Below, in pieces: positions 20,433 to 31,276 of a stretch of DNA of 64,000 bases; the first letter of the stretch is position 1, and every line of letters starts with the position of its first letter. Origin of the DNA: Xiphydria camelus (Eukaryota > Arthropoda > Insecta > Hymenoptera > Xiphydriidae); NCBI GenBank assembly GCA_963678675.1, contig OY783199.1:15012232-15076231 (forward strand), written 5' to 3'. The position numbers and the translations under genes are program-made. The notes beneath the pieces were generated by a model. The model searched no databases, had not been told where the DNA came from, and saw only the letters and a list, made by a program, of their open reading frames with translations.

Positions 20433-21225
20433 GTTTGGAACGTGGCGACATTTTAATCAACGGAGGGGATAGCGTGGGTGACGCTATCCACCCTGATTGG
20501 TTAATTAGAGGAGCGTCGGTGGAACAGTCGAGGACGCTGTGGCTGTCCGAGTCTATGTCCAAAGGGCGAAGGTACCGTTGCTAACGGTCGACCGCGAGGA
20601 TGCGTCAGGCTACCTTGAGCGGTTAATTGTTCCTCTAGTATCTGGATAAGCCGGGTACTGCATTAGACGGCTCGCGAAGATCGGTCCGATAATTAATTTC
20701 CAGGAAAGGTATATAACCGTGGTGTTCGCTGCTTACATTCCCCGAAATATGTCGTTTGGCAAAACCCGAAATTAGCTATACACCTTTTGCGTAGAGCTCA
20801 TGCACACTATCACAAGTATGAATGTGTATTGTATGTATACGAAAAACAGCGCCGCCAAACTAGGTTTCTTGGCGAAACACTGGGGTGTAAATTCTCTATA
20901 CGTACACCCTCAAGCTCAGATTCTAAAATATGATTTATTTTAGTTTAAAAAAATATGTCGAAATGACCAGTTACGGGCCAACAACCTTAAGGCCGACAAC
21001 CTTCAAGAGTTACTAGACTTTATAGCGGTAAAATTCAAATATTCTATACTAATTTCGGACTGCTATTCTATCGAGAAATAACGAGCGGATAAACGGAATT
21101 CGACACAAAGGTTCATGGTATCTAATAGTATCACAGTCATAAATACCTCGCCAATCCATAGCTAATTTCGGGTTTTGCCAAACGACATATTTCGGGGAAT
21201 GTAAGCAGCGAACACCACGGTTATA

Positions 21226-21618
21226 CAGTATGTCCCGTGGATAACGCAAGTATTTGAATTTCCCCCACATTTAACTTTGGTAGTGCTTGGAACGGTGCTG
21301 TAGTTAGAGTTGGCTTCAGAAGAGTGCGCTGCGTTCTTACGAGCCGTGTTTCCGAAAGCTGTACGATTATTTCTCATCACTTCTACACATTATTTACCAT
21401 TATTTACAAATTCAGTTAATTAGGGTTACACACTTCGATCTCCCGAATTGACAGTTCCCGGGAAATCAGACGTTTTACACTTTTCGCTCTCGAAACACGG
21501 CTCGTAAGAACGCAGCGCATTCTTCTGAAGCCAACTCTAACTACAGCACCGTTCCAAGTACTACCAAGGTCAAATGTCAGGGAAATTCAAATACTTGCGT
21601 TATCCACGGGACATAGTG
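21226..21618. mobile_element. Foldback inserted in the right arm, TA duplication
   Basis: Termini CAGTATGTCCCGTGGATAAC and the inverse of CACTATGTCCCGTGG, flanked by TA at 21224-21225 and 21619-21620. The left arm (near 20715) retains the uninterrupted site with a single copy, confirming a 2-bp TA duplication, as in Tc1/mariner-type insertions. Arms share GGTAGT(G/A)CTTGGAACGGTG; no ORF. Half-copies cap both ends of the giant palindrome; similar loop sequence occurs at 55017-55380. Confidence 0.85.
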
Positions 21619-21832
21619 TATACCTTTCCGGGAAATCAATTATCGGACGGACCGTCGCGAGCCGTCTAATGCAGTACCCGGCTTATCCAGATACTAAAGA
21701 AACAATTAACCGTTCAAGGTACCTAGCCTGACGTATCCTCGCGGTCGACCCTTAGCAACGGTACCTTCGCCCTTTGGATATAGAATCAGACAGCCACAGC
21801 GTCATCGGCTGTTCCACCGACGCTCTAATTAA

Positions 21833-21837
21833 CCAAT
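21833..21837 (+). promoter_or_regulatory. CCAAT motif upstream of TATA
   Basis: CCAAT in TTAACCAATCAGG, about 65 bp before TATATAAG; conserved in the mirror arm. Confidence 0.35.
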
Positions 21838-21900
21838 CAGGGTGGATAGCGTCATCCACGTTATCCCCTCCGTTGATTAAAATGTCGCCACATTCCAAAC

Positions 21901-21908
21901 TATATAAG
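21901..21908 (+). promoter_or_regulatory. TATA box, right-arm gene copy
   Basis: TATATAAG within CCAAACTATATAAGACG, well placed to start transcription near 21930 toward the RING gene exons at 22551 onward. The region also reads as a 132-aa ORF (21774-22172), but differences between the two arms are mostly amino-acid-changing, so I treat it as promoter and leader rather than coding. Confidence 0.5.
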
Positions 21909-22550
21909 ACGAAGCCGGGAGGCTTCCGGGCTAGTCTTGTCTTAATTTTTGTCTTGTTATTATCAGTCATCAACGTGTCTTGTATCGCCTCACAACTTGA
22001 ATATATTTATACCAGTTTTATAGTGAGTGCAGTGTCTAGTTTATTCGAACTTGATCCTTCGTTATTCGTTTCCACACCTTTGAAGCAGAGTACTTTAGCG
22101 CTCCACGGGCACGGACCCGCCATCCACAGCCGACCTGGACCGGCTCAGTATGCAACAAACTCAACGCCATAGCGCCATCTGCGTTTAGCTATGCCCGGCC
22201 GACCTCATTTTTCTATGGTCTAATTGATCGCGAACGTACGGTAGGTTAGTACAAAGCGATAGTTTCTATTTTCGTTTTGACATACCTATATATAATACTG
22301 ATAATCGTTCTTTTCCATTCATAAATAGGCGAATAAATGCAATAGCGAGATCAGGACAGGGACGTTGTTAAATTTTGAATTTATGACACGATTTTTTTTT
22401 TCAGTGTAATGTTTATTTTACTTGTCCTTTCCAATAAGGCGCACAATGTCAAATTTATGATTGTATACGAATTAATAATTCCTAAGACGGTTGTCACCCA
22501 TTACTTTTGCCAATATTTATTTACTTTGTAATGCGAATGCATGTTTTCAG

Positions 22551-23927
22551 GTTATGATGGGCATTCCATGCAATACATGTAATAAATTGCTACAAGCATC
22601 CGACGACGCGTTTGCAACACCACATGTGGTCATTTATTTCACTTTTCCTGCATCACACAGTGGCTTCTGGGGTAAATATTACGTCGCTTTACATTTCTCG
22701 CACAAGAATAACAAACCCATCGTGCTGTTAAACTGGCTCGAATCTCCCATGGTCCATTTCATCAGTTTCATACTTTATGCTTTGCAAGAGAGAAAATAAT
22801 TCACACCTCTGTACAGATATAGTACTTGTCCATGCTGTCAAAGGAATGTCACTCAAAGCGACCTCTACCGTATCTATTTGTGTATCTCGAACGACATTGT
22901 CCAAAAGGACCCTACAGCTTCGCAACGCAGAATCGACAGTCTGCTGCTTGAAGTATCTGTAAAAGATAAGGAAATAGAATACCTGAACATGGAGATGGAT
23001 AACTTTAAGAAGTTGAGTTTGGAGGTCAATCATATGAGGGAGAAAGTCAATGAAATAAAGGAACAGTTTGTGAGTATGAAAAAGTACGTATGCGATTTAC
23101 GAGAAGGTGCTATTCACTAACTTTCCTAATCTAATGGCGAATGATCGTAACGAAGCTATGTACAAAGCGATGAGATTGAGACACTATATTATGTTTGCCA
23201 TTTTAGTCTCAAAATACTGCTATTGTCGTCCCAAAGCAAAGTGAACAAAATGTTATGAGACGAGAAAGATTCCTCGAGTCTGGCGACGTATGTCGCCATA
23301 TTGAAGAAATAAGGCTTACTTTGAATCTCGCAAATAAATGATTAAATGCAGAAAGCTAAGCTGTCTCATCTTTTTCTTTGCAGACACGTGCATATTGGGA
23401 CAAGTGAGATTATTTCCACACGCAAAACGATATTTAGTCACCAAGAGGAACTCAGTACACTGTGTCACAAGTACCCATCTGAGCATCTAAAATTGATGTA
23501 AGTTATCTATCCGACTTGAAAATATCTATCTTTTTGAAAATATGGCAATTCCTTTCCGACGTTCATTTCCTATTCTCGTTTTTATATCTAATACTTTATC
23601 TCACCAATGAGGTGATATTGCCAACGAGCTTGTGTGTTAATACAAATAAATCGTATATATCAGAAACTCGGAGAAGGAGCTAGCCAGTTGTAAAAGTCGG
23701 AATGTAGAGCTAGAAAAAGAAGTCGAAAGGCTCACGAGGAGATTGCACGGAGAAGCAGTATCGCGGAAGATGAAATTCGAAAGACTGACAATAACAGTAG
23801 AATCAACCAAACTACTAATAATCCTTGATCAGGTAATTGTTTGAAGTACTCGGACGTAAATGAATAGCATTTTTTAAGTCAACGTCATTCGCAGGTTGTT
23901 GAAGAAAATTGCTTCCAAAGACAATAG
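22551..23927 (+). pseudogene. RING/coiled-coil gene, right-arm copy (TRAIP/NOPO-like)
   Basis: Exons 22551-22671, 22817-23083, 23384-23497, 23664-23832 and a short fifth from 23895 with stop TAG at 23925-23927; all borders are GT/AG. Exon 1 starts MGIPCNTC; two extra bases (CA) after the CCA codon shift the frame, after which the other frame reads C-G-H-L-F-H-F-S-C-I-T-Q-W-L-L. Exon 2 supplies C-P-C-C then VSVKDKEIEYLNMEM. Together these give the C/H spacing of a RING-H2 finger followed by coiled coil, as in TRAIP/NOPO E3 ligases. Exon 3 is open but unlike its mirror copy in the middle. Exon 4 lacks 1 and 26 nt relative to the left arm, which together restore phase. Probably not a functional ligase; expression is unknown. 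Confidence 0.65.
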
Positions 23928-24216
23928 AGTAACAACGTTTGGTCTGGTGAATCAAGCGGACTTTCTCAAACAGCTACAGATTGAGATGCGATTAGAAATG
24001 TTCTTTGAAAGTGCACCCCAGGATAAAAAAAAGTCATATAGAAACAGGATACTGTACAGATACGTTAATAACGTAATAAATATGTACAGTATGTCTCATG
24101 GCAAAAACGCTGGTTTTTAAATTTCCCTGACATTTGATTTCGGTAGTGGTTGGGTCTGTGCTCTAGTAATTTATAGTTAGAGTTGGCTTCAGGAGAGTGC
24201 GCTGCGGTCTTACGAG

Positions 24217-24770
24217 TGTCGCGTATGCAACTAGACTTGATTTATGGCCATCACAAACAAAATTTCGTAAGACGTAAGCGAATAGATCAGTCAGGGTCAA
24301 GTATTCCGTTGTCCGTAACCCCACCACTTTCATCCGTAAAACGTAAGGTCGAAAACTTTCGGCCGGTTGAAATTGTTACGGCTTACGTCTTACGGACAAC
24401 CAATCACAAAGTTTCCCGGTTTATGTGATATCTGCCCGTCCCCTTATTAGTTTGGCTACTTCCGGCCGAAACTCCTGCGCGCGAGAGTCTAACGCGAAAA
24501 CGGGCGGACGTGACGCCGCGAGGAGGAAACGGAGAAGCGGGATCGTCGGCCCTGAAACGATATCGCGCGATTCTCTTTTAATTTATCGTCGCGGACACCT
24601 GCCGGCGCGGATGACTCGCCGGCCGCAAGGGCGCGGAATGTCGTCCACGCGCGGTGGGCGTCGATGAGTGTCACGGTCGTTCGAAGAGGTTCTCGTCCCG
24701 TACGGCTGTCGTCATCGGAATTCGCACCCGCACTGAGAACAAAATAGTAACAGGTTTGACTAAATTGGTG
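24217..24770. other. Unique DNA without supported gene
   Basis: CpG-rich from 24460 on. Frames exist on both strands but show no domain. A short mirror pair (ACGTAAG / CTTACGT) around 24260-24400 is the only local structure. Confidence 0.35.
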
Positions 24771-24773
24771 GTC

Positions 24774-24917
24774 ACGGACGGAGGAATGCGGATCTGGTTA
24801 ATCGAATTAAACAATTTGGCGGTAATGATTAAAAGCTGCTTAACGAAAGCAAGCTGTGGTCAATTTTAGCAAATTATTAGTTCGAGTAACCAGATCTGCG
24901 TTCCTCCGCCCGCAGTG
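24774..24917. mobile_element. Short CACGG-type MITE
   Basis: Left CACGGACGGAGGAATGCGGAT, right inverse ATCTGCGTTCCTCCGCC...CAGTG. A related copy is at 29554-29739. No clear target duplication. Confidence 0.5.
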
Positions 24918-24967
24918 AATATCGACGCGAAGAAGTTTACATCGATGCATTGTTCGGCCGCGATTTC

Positions 24968-25500
24968 CGTTTAACTTTGAACGCGATTATCTCAAAACGC
25001 GGTGGAGATATGTGTAAATTTCGAAATCAGAAATTTAACCAGGAGATTGATTTAGGTTGTAGAACTCAGACAATGTAAGATGTAGTTGCTGAAAACTAAA
25101 TTACAATTATTTACAGAGTCTTACGCACTAAACATAACCATAAACCTACAGTTTAACACCTACCTAAATCAATACAATTGTCGTTAATTTGCGAAAGTTA
25201 TTGACGATCGGATGTATCTTAGTTAGGCTTATCACGATGTTTACAGCTCGGAGCCAACTAATGTACTGCCCTCTCCGTTGAGGAGTAACTCATGTGTTGG
25301 TCGCCCGATCGCTAGTGTCGCGCGACTAAGTTTTGGCGCTAAGCGTTTAAAACTTACATATGTAAAAAATATAAAGTACCTTTTTTATAGTAAAAATACA
25401 GGGGAACATTTTTTATTTAAACTTTTCTTCGATATCTGTAACCGATTTCGAGATAATCGATTTTGAATTTGCCCTTCAACCGAGACGATCATTTTATTTC
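24968..25500. repeat. Dispersed repeat related to 2013-2236
   Basis: Begins with TTTAACTTTGAACGCGATTA and ends with CGATTTCGAGATAATCGATT; the two halves match the 2013-2236 element but are separated by unrelated AT-rich DNA (about 25030-25370), perhaps a nested insertion. No gene. Confidence 0.5.
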
Positions 25501-26570
25501 CCAGTGTTATTTTATTACCATCATGAGATTTCGTCGAGAGGGGGGGAAAGGGCGAGCGCAGAGAGAACTCCGAGGCGAGGGACGAACGTCGCGTGCGTAC
25601 CCTCGAAATCCTGTTCCCCCGTACGACGCACACGTTGGAAAGGCGAAGTCGGTGGGAAAGTGGCTGCGCGAGGAGCGACGGTGTGTGCCCCTCGGGCGCG
25701 GTATCGATGCGATAAATAACGAGTCGCGCGCGTTGCGCAACGTGCCATCGCTTTCCCCGATTTTGGGAATCGATTCGCACCGCTTCGTTAACGATTACCA
25801 CATGTCGACGCAATGCCGCGATGATAAGCGTACAACGCGCATGGTCCACTCTCGCCGGAGAGTGGCCAAGGCAGTTCAACGAAACATCATCGACGTTAGT
25901 TCGACTGTATCTCTCGGTGTTAACGATCGAATATGAGTTCTCCGCGCACTTACCGCGCGCCGATCGGAGATTATAAATACATCCGCGTCACGCCGGTGGA
26001 ACGCGCTCGCGCTGCACCGCGCGCGACGTCAGTGGAACACTTTTTCCTCGAGTGTATAGCGATACACCTGACCGTGCGTGTACCTACACTTAAATGCGCG
26101 CGCGAGTGCGTGTCGCGGCGATTGGAAAGGAAAAGCGAGGAATGCGGGCGTCGAATTTGCATACGCGTGTATGTAGAGAAGCCGGCGGTTCGCGCGTCGA
26201 GGCCTCGAAAAGCTACCCTTAAACGCTCGAAGCGATTTGCACCTCGGCGCGGAGCGCATCCGGATCTCGCAACGATCGAGGCGCACGGAACGCGTCGATA
26301 CGATTATTTTAACGAAATCGCCGTTCGATCGTCGTAAAAAGCGGCGCTATCGATTAGCCCGTCAAGACCGGTTGTCATCTCCTTCGGTAAATCGATTACA
26401 CTTCTCCCGAGGCGTCAGCGATATCGCCGCGATCATTTTCCCACATCGCGCTTACATCGATTTCTCGCATGTCGTGTCGTTGCCTCGATTTTTCCGCAGT
26501 GCCGATCGGTGCGGCGCGCACGGTCGATACTCTCGGATAATTCTCCGCGATGTAAACTAAACACGCGGGA
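25501..26570. other. CpG-rich unique DNA
   Basis: Very high CpG. Overlapping frames of 60-164 codons occur on both strands, as expected when stop codons are rare; none shows a recognisable domain or plausible start context. Could be flanking or intronic DNA of a distant gene. Confidence 0.4.
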
Positions 26571-26572
26571 CT

Positions 26573-26780
26573 AAATTTACTCGCGAGAAAGGAAACTCGA
26601 ATCACTGTTATCTCATTATTTATGAGCTTTTTTTCCTACACAGGTGTAAGACTTTTTTATCGATCAAAATGTAATCTTTAAAAAAGTGTTATATAAACAT
26701 TAGCCAAAAGCTCGTAGATAATGAGATATAATAGCGATCTAAGATTTTTTCCTGCCGAGTAAATTTACTCTCATGTGTGA
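26573..26780. repeat. Palindromic dispersed repeat
   Basis: Arms contain ATTTACTCGCGAGAAAGGAAA and its diverged inverse TTTTCCTGCCGAGTAAATTT, with ATCTCATTATTTATGAGC opposite CTCGTAGATAATGAGAT. Same family as 29333-29550. Confidence 0.6.
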
Positions 26781-26792
26781 CAGACACGCGAT

Positions 26793-27046
26793 GAAAAAAA
26801 TAACTAGGTCAATTTCACCAAAATCCTGAAGATAACGACGAAACCGTTCGGTGAAATACGAATCCTCCATCTGTTTTGTTAAATTGACCAATTTTTGGTT
26901 AGAATAACTAAACGTTTGATCGGAATAATAAGCATCTGATTGGAATAACCAAGTATTTGATTCAACCGACCAGTATTAAAGTTGGAAGAACTAAACACGT
27001 CTAACTAGATGCGTTTTGTCACTTTGACCTAATTATTTTTCTCAGT
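26793..27046. mobile_element. CACTG-family MITE
   Basis: Degenerate left end (GATGAAAAAAATAACTAGG) and right end TAATTATTTTTCTCAGTG. The interior repeats the AACCAA / TTGGTT-type motifs common to the family (for example TGGTTAGAATAACTAAACG). Left terminus decayed; no target duplication can be assigned. Confidence 0.65.
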
Positions 27047-27944
27047 GTAATTAAAGAAAGAATTAATTAAAGCGGGGGGATAGTAGTAAAATAAAATTAC
27101 AAGTGATATACGATCGCCAAAGGCCGACATCTTTTATCGTTCAAAAAGCGTAACACAGAGAGGGTCGGACTGTACCACGAGTCGAGTTCGATGACACTCG
27201 ATGGAAAACCGCACGAAGGGTCATCGCTTCCTCCGCGGCGCGTCTCGGCCGCCGCGCGTAGAAGCGCGTTTAATACACCAGAACGCGGCGAGGAAATCGA
27301 CCGACGTCCCGGGCTCTTTTTTCCCTCCCGAAGGTGAAAACTCGGACGTCTGTCATTATCGCGCTATATATCTACGCGTATACCCCGCTCTGTTATTTCG
27401 AAATACCGTGGCGTTGAATTATTCATGCGGATCGGCGCGTCGCCCAGTCTGGCACAGAGAGCGCGCGTATCTCCCTCTCGCACGGCAACCGCGCTCACGA
27501 GATAATCGCGATCGCGTTTCGAAGTTCGCTCCGGCGATTTAAACGTCGCCGGTAATCAGGTCACGGTTACGGCGCGTACCTATATCGCGCGCGGCTGCGG
27601 CGCTTTTGCGACGATTCTCTCGCGGCTGCAGCAGCTCCAGTTCCAGTTTTGCACGCTCGATCGCGGTGACGACGAGGCGGGTGGGCGACTTTCTGCGGGG
27701 ACACGGCGGCGCGGACGCCGCATTGTCTCCTTCCGACGTCGATATCCAATTTGTCGGTGCCACGCATCGCGGCGCTCGCTGCTCCGACGCGGTCGAGGAT
27801 AATCGCGAGCTTATCGGACGGCTGGTCGTTGCAGTCCTCTGGATGTGGATTGCAGACACGAGCGGAGGTGGTGTCTGATACTATTGGCGAGTTCGTCGCA
27901 TCGATTTACTCGTAGATTAAAGATGCAGGGACGAACGCTTCGAT
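27047..27944. other. CpG-rich unique DNA
   Basis: No supported gene; frames on both strands are compositional. Confidence 0.35.
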
Positions 27945-28110
27945 TGAAATATAAGTTTAAAGTCGATTATCTTGAAGATCGTTAGAGATATAAAAAAAAT
28001 TTCAAATAAAAAACGTTTGTCTGTATTTTTACTATAATAAAGGCGCTTTGGGTTTTTTACACATCTTCACCGCGTTTCGAGATAATCGTGTTCAGAGTGA
28101 AATGGAAACT
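27945..28110. repeat. Dispersed repeat, inverted relative to 24968-25500
   Basis: Contains TTTTTACTATAATAAAG and CACCGCGTTTCGAGATAATCG, the inverse of blocks in the 2013-2236 and 24968-25500 copies. Confidence 0.5.
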
Positions 28111-29030
28111 AGGACTACTTGTGTGTTAAAATGGATTATTTTATGGAGTTTTTCGTATAATTTAAGAAAATTGAAAATATCGTAACGAACTTTAATGATA
28201 TTCGAAACGTGATTTTTATTTATTTTGTCAGCGTAATGGTAGTAGGGGACGTCGAGTCAGCTTTTCGCTGACATATCCGAACGACAGCTGTATAATCGAG
28301 GGAGGAATCTCGTCTTTCACTCCGTCATTACAAGTCGTATACCTATGCGTACGCGCGCGAAGTTTTGCGAGTGAAGAACCTCCCCCCTTCTCTTCGCTCA
28401 TTCCTCCTTCGCCCGTTCTTTCCTTCGCTCCTCGCGTTTCTTCTCTCCTTTTTCGCCTCGAAAGGAACACAGAACCTCCACTCCTCGGGACGCCATCAAC
28501 GACCCGCATATTTATGCAAATTCGCGCGGTAATAACGGCCGCCCCGCCCGACAATGGAGAATTGCGAACGCTAATTCGAAATTGCGAATGCTCGAGTCGT
28601 TCAGCTCCTCGCGTTTCCGCGTTCTCGCTCCGCAAAGGAGAAATTTGAAACCACTCTCGGCCGCGTCTCCATCAATCTCTTTTCCGAGGAGGAGACGACG
28701 CACGGATCATCGATCGGTCGATGAAGTCTGCGATTCGAATGACCGCGATGAATCGCACAGTGGCGCATCATTCCGGGCGCGTATTTCAATGAATTTCGAA
28801 TCTACAGAATATTTCGTTTCAATTTTCTCGTCGACACACGAGTCACGCAGAAATATACAAGTACAGGAGCATCGTCGACCGAACCGGACCTCCGCTCGCT
28901 GAGCTCATCCATAAACATACGTGAAATAGTTTGAATACGGAGCCACACCATGGCCGCTTGTGCGTGTACACGCGGGAGACTGTTAATTGGCTGATTTTCG
29001 ATGCTGCTTATTCTAGGGATTTGCACTATA
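28111..29030. other. CpG-rich unique DNA
   Basis: Opposing frames at 28228-28902 carry no domain. I see no feature. Confidence 0.35.
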
Positions 29031-29039
29031 GCTATATTA

Positions 29040-29327
29040 AATAGTGAGAGAAACAATATTGCTAGTATCAAAAAAAATGTTTTCTTCGATCAAAAGCATG
29101 ATATAATTTCAGGATCAAGCCATGGGTTTCTTTAAGTAAAAGATATTTGATATACTCGAGTGCGTATCTTTTTCGCACAAAAAAAAATTCTTGTTCCAAC
29201 GAAAGATGGGTACTCTTGAATAAAAGATATATATTGTTCGATCAAGAGGCTGTATCCTTAACAATTTGTAAGATCACGTGTTCTTGACTTGAGACATTTT
29301 TTTGACACTAGCAATTATCTATCTCGG
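29040..29327. mobile_element. MITE, CACCGAGA-type termini
   Basis: Left AGTGAGAGAAACAATATTGC, right inverse GCAATTATCTATCTCGGTG; interior has ATGATATAATTTCAGGATCA and CACGTGTTCTTGA blocks shared with 49412-49815. Confidence 0.55.
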
Positions 29328-29332
29328 TGTAC

Positions 29333-29550
29333 GAGTCTGAATTTACTCATCAGGAAAGAAACTTCGATCATTACCATCTCGTTATTTATGGATTTTTCGT
29401 CTACATCGATATCCGATTTTACCGTAGATAAAAGTATAAATAATCTTCGAAAAAGTATTATACGAGTATGAGAGAGCCAAAAGCTTATAGATAATGATTA
29501 ACGAGATAGTAGGGACTCAAGTTTCTTTACTGGAGAGTAAGTTCAGATTC
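29333..29550. repeat. Palindromic dispersed repeat, copy 2
   Basis: Matches 26573-26780 (ATTTACTCATCAGGAAAGAAA, ATCTCGTTATTTATGG, and inverse blocks ending GAGAGTAAGTTCAG). Directly abuts the 29040-29327 MITE. Confidence 0.6.
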
Positions 29551-29553
29551 ACA

Positions 29554-29739
29554 CACGGAGAAAAAAAGTAGTAGATTTTACTAAATGGACGATTACAATA
29601 GGGGAATGTCGATTAATTTATTTCAACTTAATAATTTGGTTGCGATAATTGAAGACTATTTGACGAAAATAAGTTGTAGTCAATTTTAGTATAATAAATT
29701 ATTAGTTCAAGTAATTAAATCCGCGTTCTCCCGTCCGTG
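29554..29739. mobile_element. CACGG-type MITE
   Basis: Left CACGGAGAAAAAAAGTAG, right GCGTTCTCCCGTCCGTG. Shares GTAGTCAATTTTAG and AATTATTAGTTCAAGTAA with 24774-24917. Flanks CA and AT do not match. Confidence 0.55.
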
Positions 29740-30510
29740 ATCGTTAATCCAGTCAATCTATCATATTTTTTTTGTATCTACTGTATAGTTCAGTGTACTG
29801 CTCGTGTCGTTAGCCCTTCGGTATCGCGCAGGTCGCGCAATAACGACGTACCATCGCGATCACCCTTTCTCTCTACAGTTCCACTCTTCCGCTTTTCCGT
29901 ACGGAAATTGCAGGAAGGAAACTTTCGCCTCCGCGACGACAAATCTCATCTCCATACTCAACGTAACGAAAGTGCAACGTTCCCCGAAGAATCCTTACGC
30001 GACGTATCGCGAAAACGCGCCGCCGCGGTCGTTACGTCACGGACGACGCGTGTGAAGTAACTACGCGCGCGCGCCTGGAGCGCAGGTGAGAGTGCGAGGT
30101 GGTTCTCCGTGCGTATGCGCGCCTGTAATTGCGTACGGGGTACGCAACGACACGCAGGAGCGACGGAGCTCACCGTACGGACGGATGCGGGTGTAAAAGT
30201 CGACGTTACGTTTTATCGTGCTCGGCTGCCGCGCGGGTTGCGCAATTGGCCGGTCGGTTGCTACAGTTCTCTTTGCGCACGGATTTCATACGAACGCGGC
30301 GGCTCGCGCGTCGTCGCGAGAGTCGCGTAAAAATCAGTGGGCAACGACCGTACGCGAGTCTTGGCAATTCGTAAAACGAGTATGTCGAGTTACCGGGTGA
30401 AAGTCACGTAGTCCGGACGCGCGCGATTCTTTCGTGGCCTCTGGTTCCCATGGCCGGTGACGAGGGTCGGGGGCCATCGAGGTCTTTGTAGCTTTCTTTT
30501 ATTTTTAGAC
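29740..30510. other. CpG-rich unique DNA
   Basis: No supported feature. Overlapping frames near 29800-30400 are compositional. Confidence 0.35.
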
Positions 30511-30517
30511 CCAGAGA

Positions 30518-30742
30518 AAAATTGATTTAAACACGAACCTCGTACGAGCATTTATTCGTGATAAATGAGAAATTTATTTTGAAGTGGCAAACGGAAGCTT
30601 TTGAAGTAAATAAATGTTCTGTGATGTGGACAAACGTTTATTTCGTTCGAATGGGTCATTGTTCGACGTGACAAAAATGTCTATTTGTGACTGATACATT
30701 TTCTAGTATAGGTTTGTATTCAAATAAACTTTTTTCTGAGTG
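30518..30742. mobile_element. MITE-like repeat
   Basis: Left CAGAGAAAAATTGATTTAAA, right TTCAAATAAACTTTTTTCTGAGTG. Interior has AAATTTATTT and CATTTATTCGTGATAAATGAG palindromes resembling the 33474-33815 and 34965-35222 copies. Confidence 0.5.
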
Positions 30743-31010
30743 TATTTTCGTTACCTCTTGGTTGGAATGAGAAACGATACGAGATAAGAGGAGAAGAAGA
30801 GGATGCGTTTATTATAACAACTCTAAGACTAAATGTCTCTTGAGAACACGAGATGAAAGATGTAGAAAAGAAGGGCGATATGATAACAAAAAGTAACAAA
30901 GAATAACGTTGCGAAAGAGAAAGACAGTCATAGAGATATGCGGTTATAACTGCGAATAGAAAAGAGCATTTATTTTTAACATCGATATTTACAAGTACAC
31001 GTATCCATCG

Positions 31011-31274
31011 CACGCAAAAGATAAAGAATTAGTTTGATCTACTGATAATTAATTGCGCAAGTAATTATTTAGTTATATCAATGAAATATTTTAACACATC
31101 AATTTAATACCTCTTCCTTACAATCATGTGGAATAGCACGTGATTGCAAGGAAGAAATATTTAGTTATGTTATGACAATATTGAATCGATGAAGAAAAAT
31201 TTAGTTCGATCTACTGAAAATGACTTGCAATCCAGCAAGTAATTAGTACATCTAACTAATTCTTTGTCTCTGTG
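31011..31274. mobile_element. MITE with CG target duplication
   Basis: Left CACGCAAAAGATAAAGAATT, right AATTCTTTGTCTCTGTG; CG on both sides (31009-31010, 31275-31276). Internal palindrome CTTCCTTACAATCATGTGGA / inverse TTGCAAGGAAG. Related copies: 35445-35682 and 61760-61903. Confidence 0.7.
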
Positions 31275-31276
31275 CG

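Larger units (their letters stand above)
17376..24216. repeat. Giant inverted repeat with captured gene
   Basis: Left arm 17376-20780 and right arm 21158-24216 are reverse complements over about 3 kb, around a ~380 bp unpaired spacer (20781-21157). Intron-level identity is roughly 90%. Each arm carries, facing outward from the centre, a TATA-type promoter and a RING/coiled-coil gene copy. The outermost ~120 bp of each arm is half of a TA-duplicating foldback related to 21226-21618. Insertions 19424-20030 (left arm only) and 21226-21618 (right arm only) post-date the inverted duplication. Confidence 0.9.

Noticed and set aside
21774..22172. 132-aa ORF, mirrored at 20161-20562, with a hydrophobic stretch
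   Set aside because: It overlaps a TATA box and leader; differences between the arms are mostly amino-acid-changing, and a mirrored frame is expected from any palindrome.
25385..26337. Overlapping 134-164 codon frames
   Set aside because: CpG-rich composition explains the lack of stops; no conserved motif.
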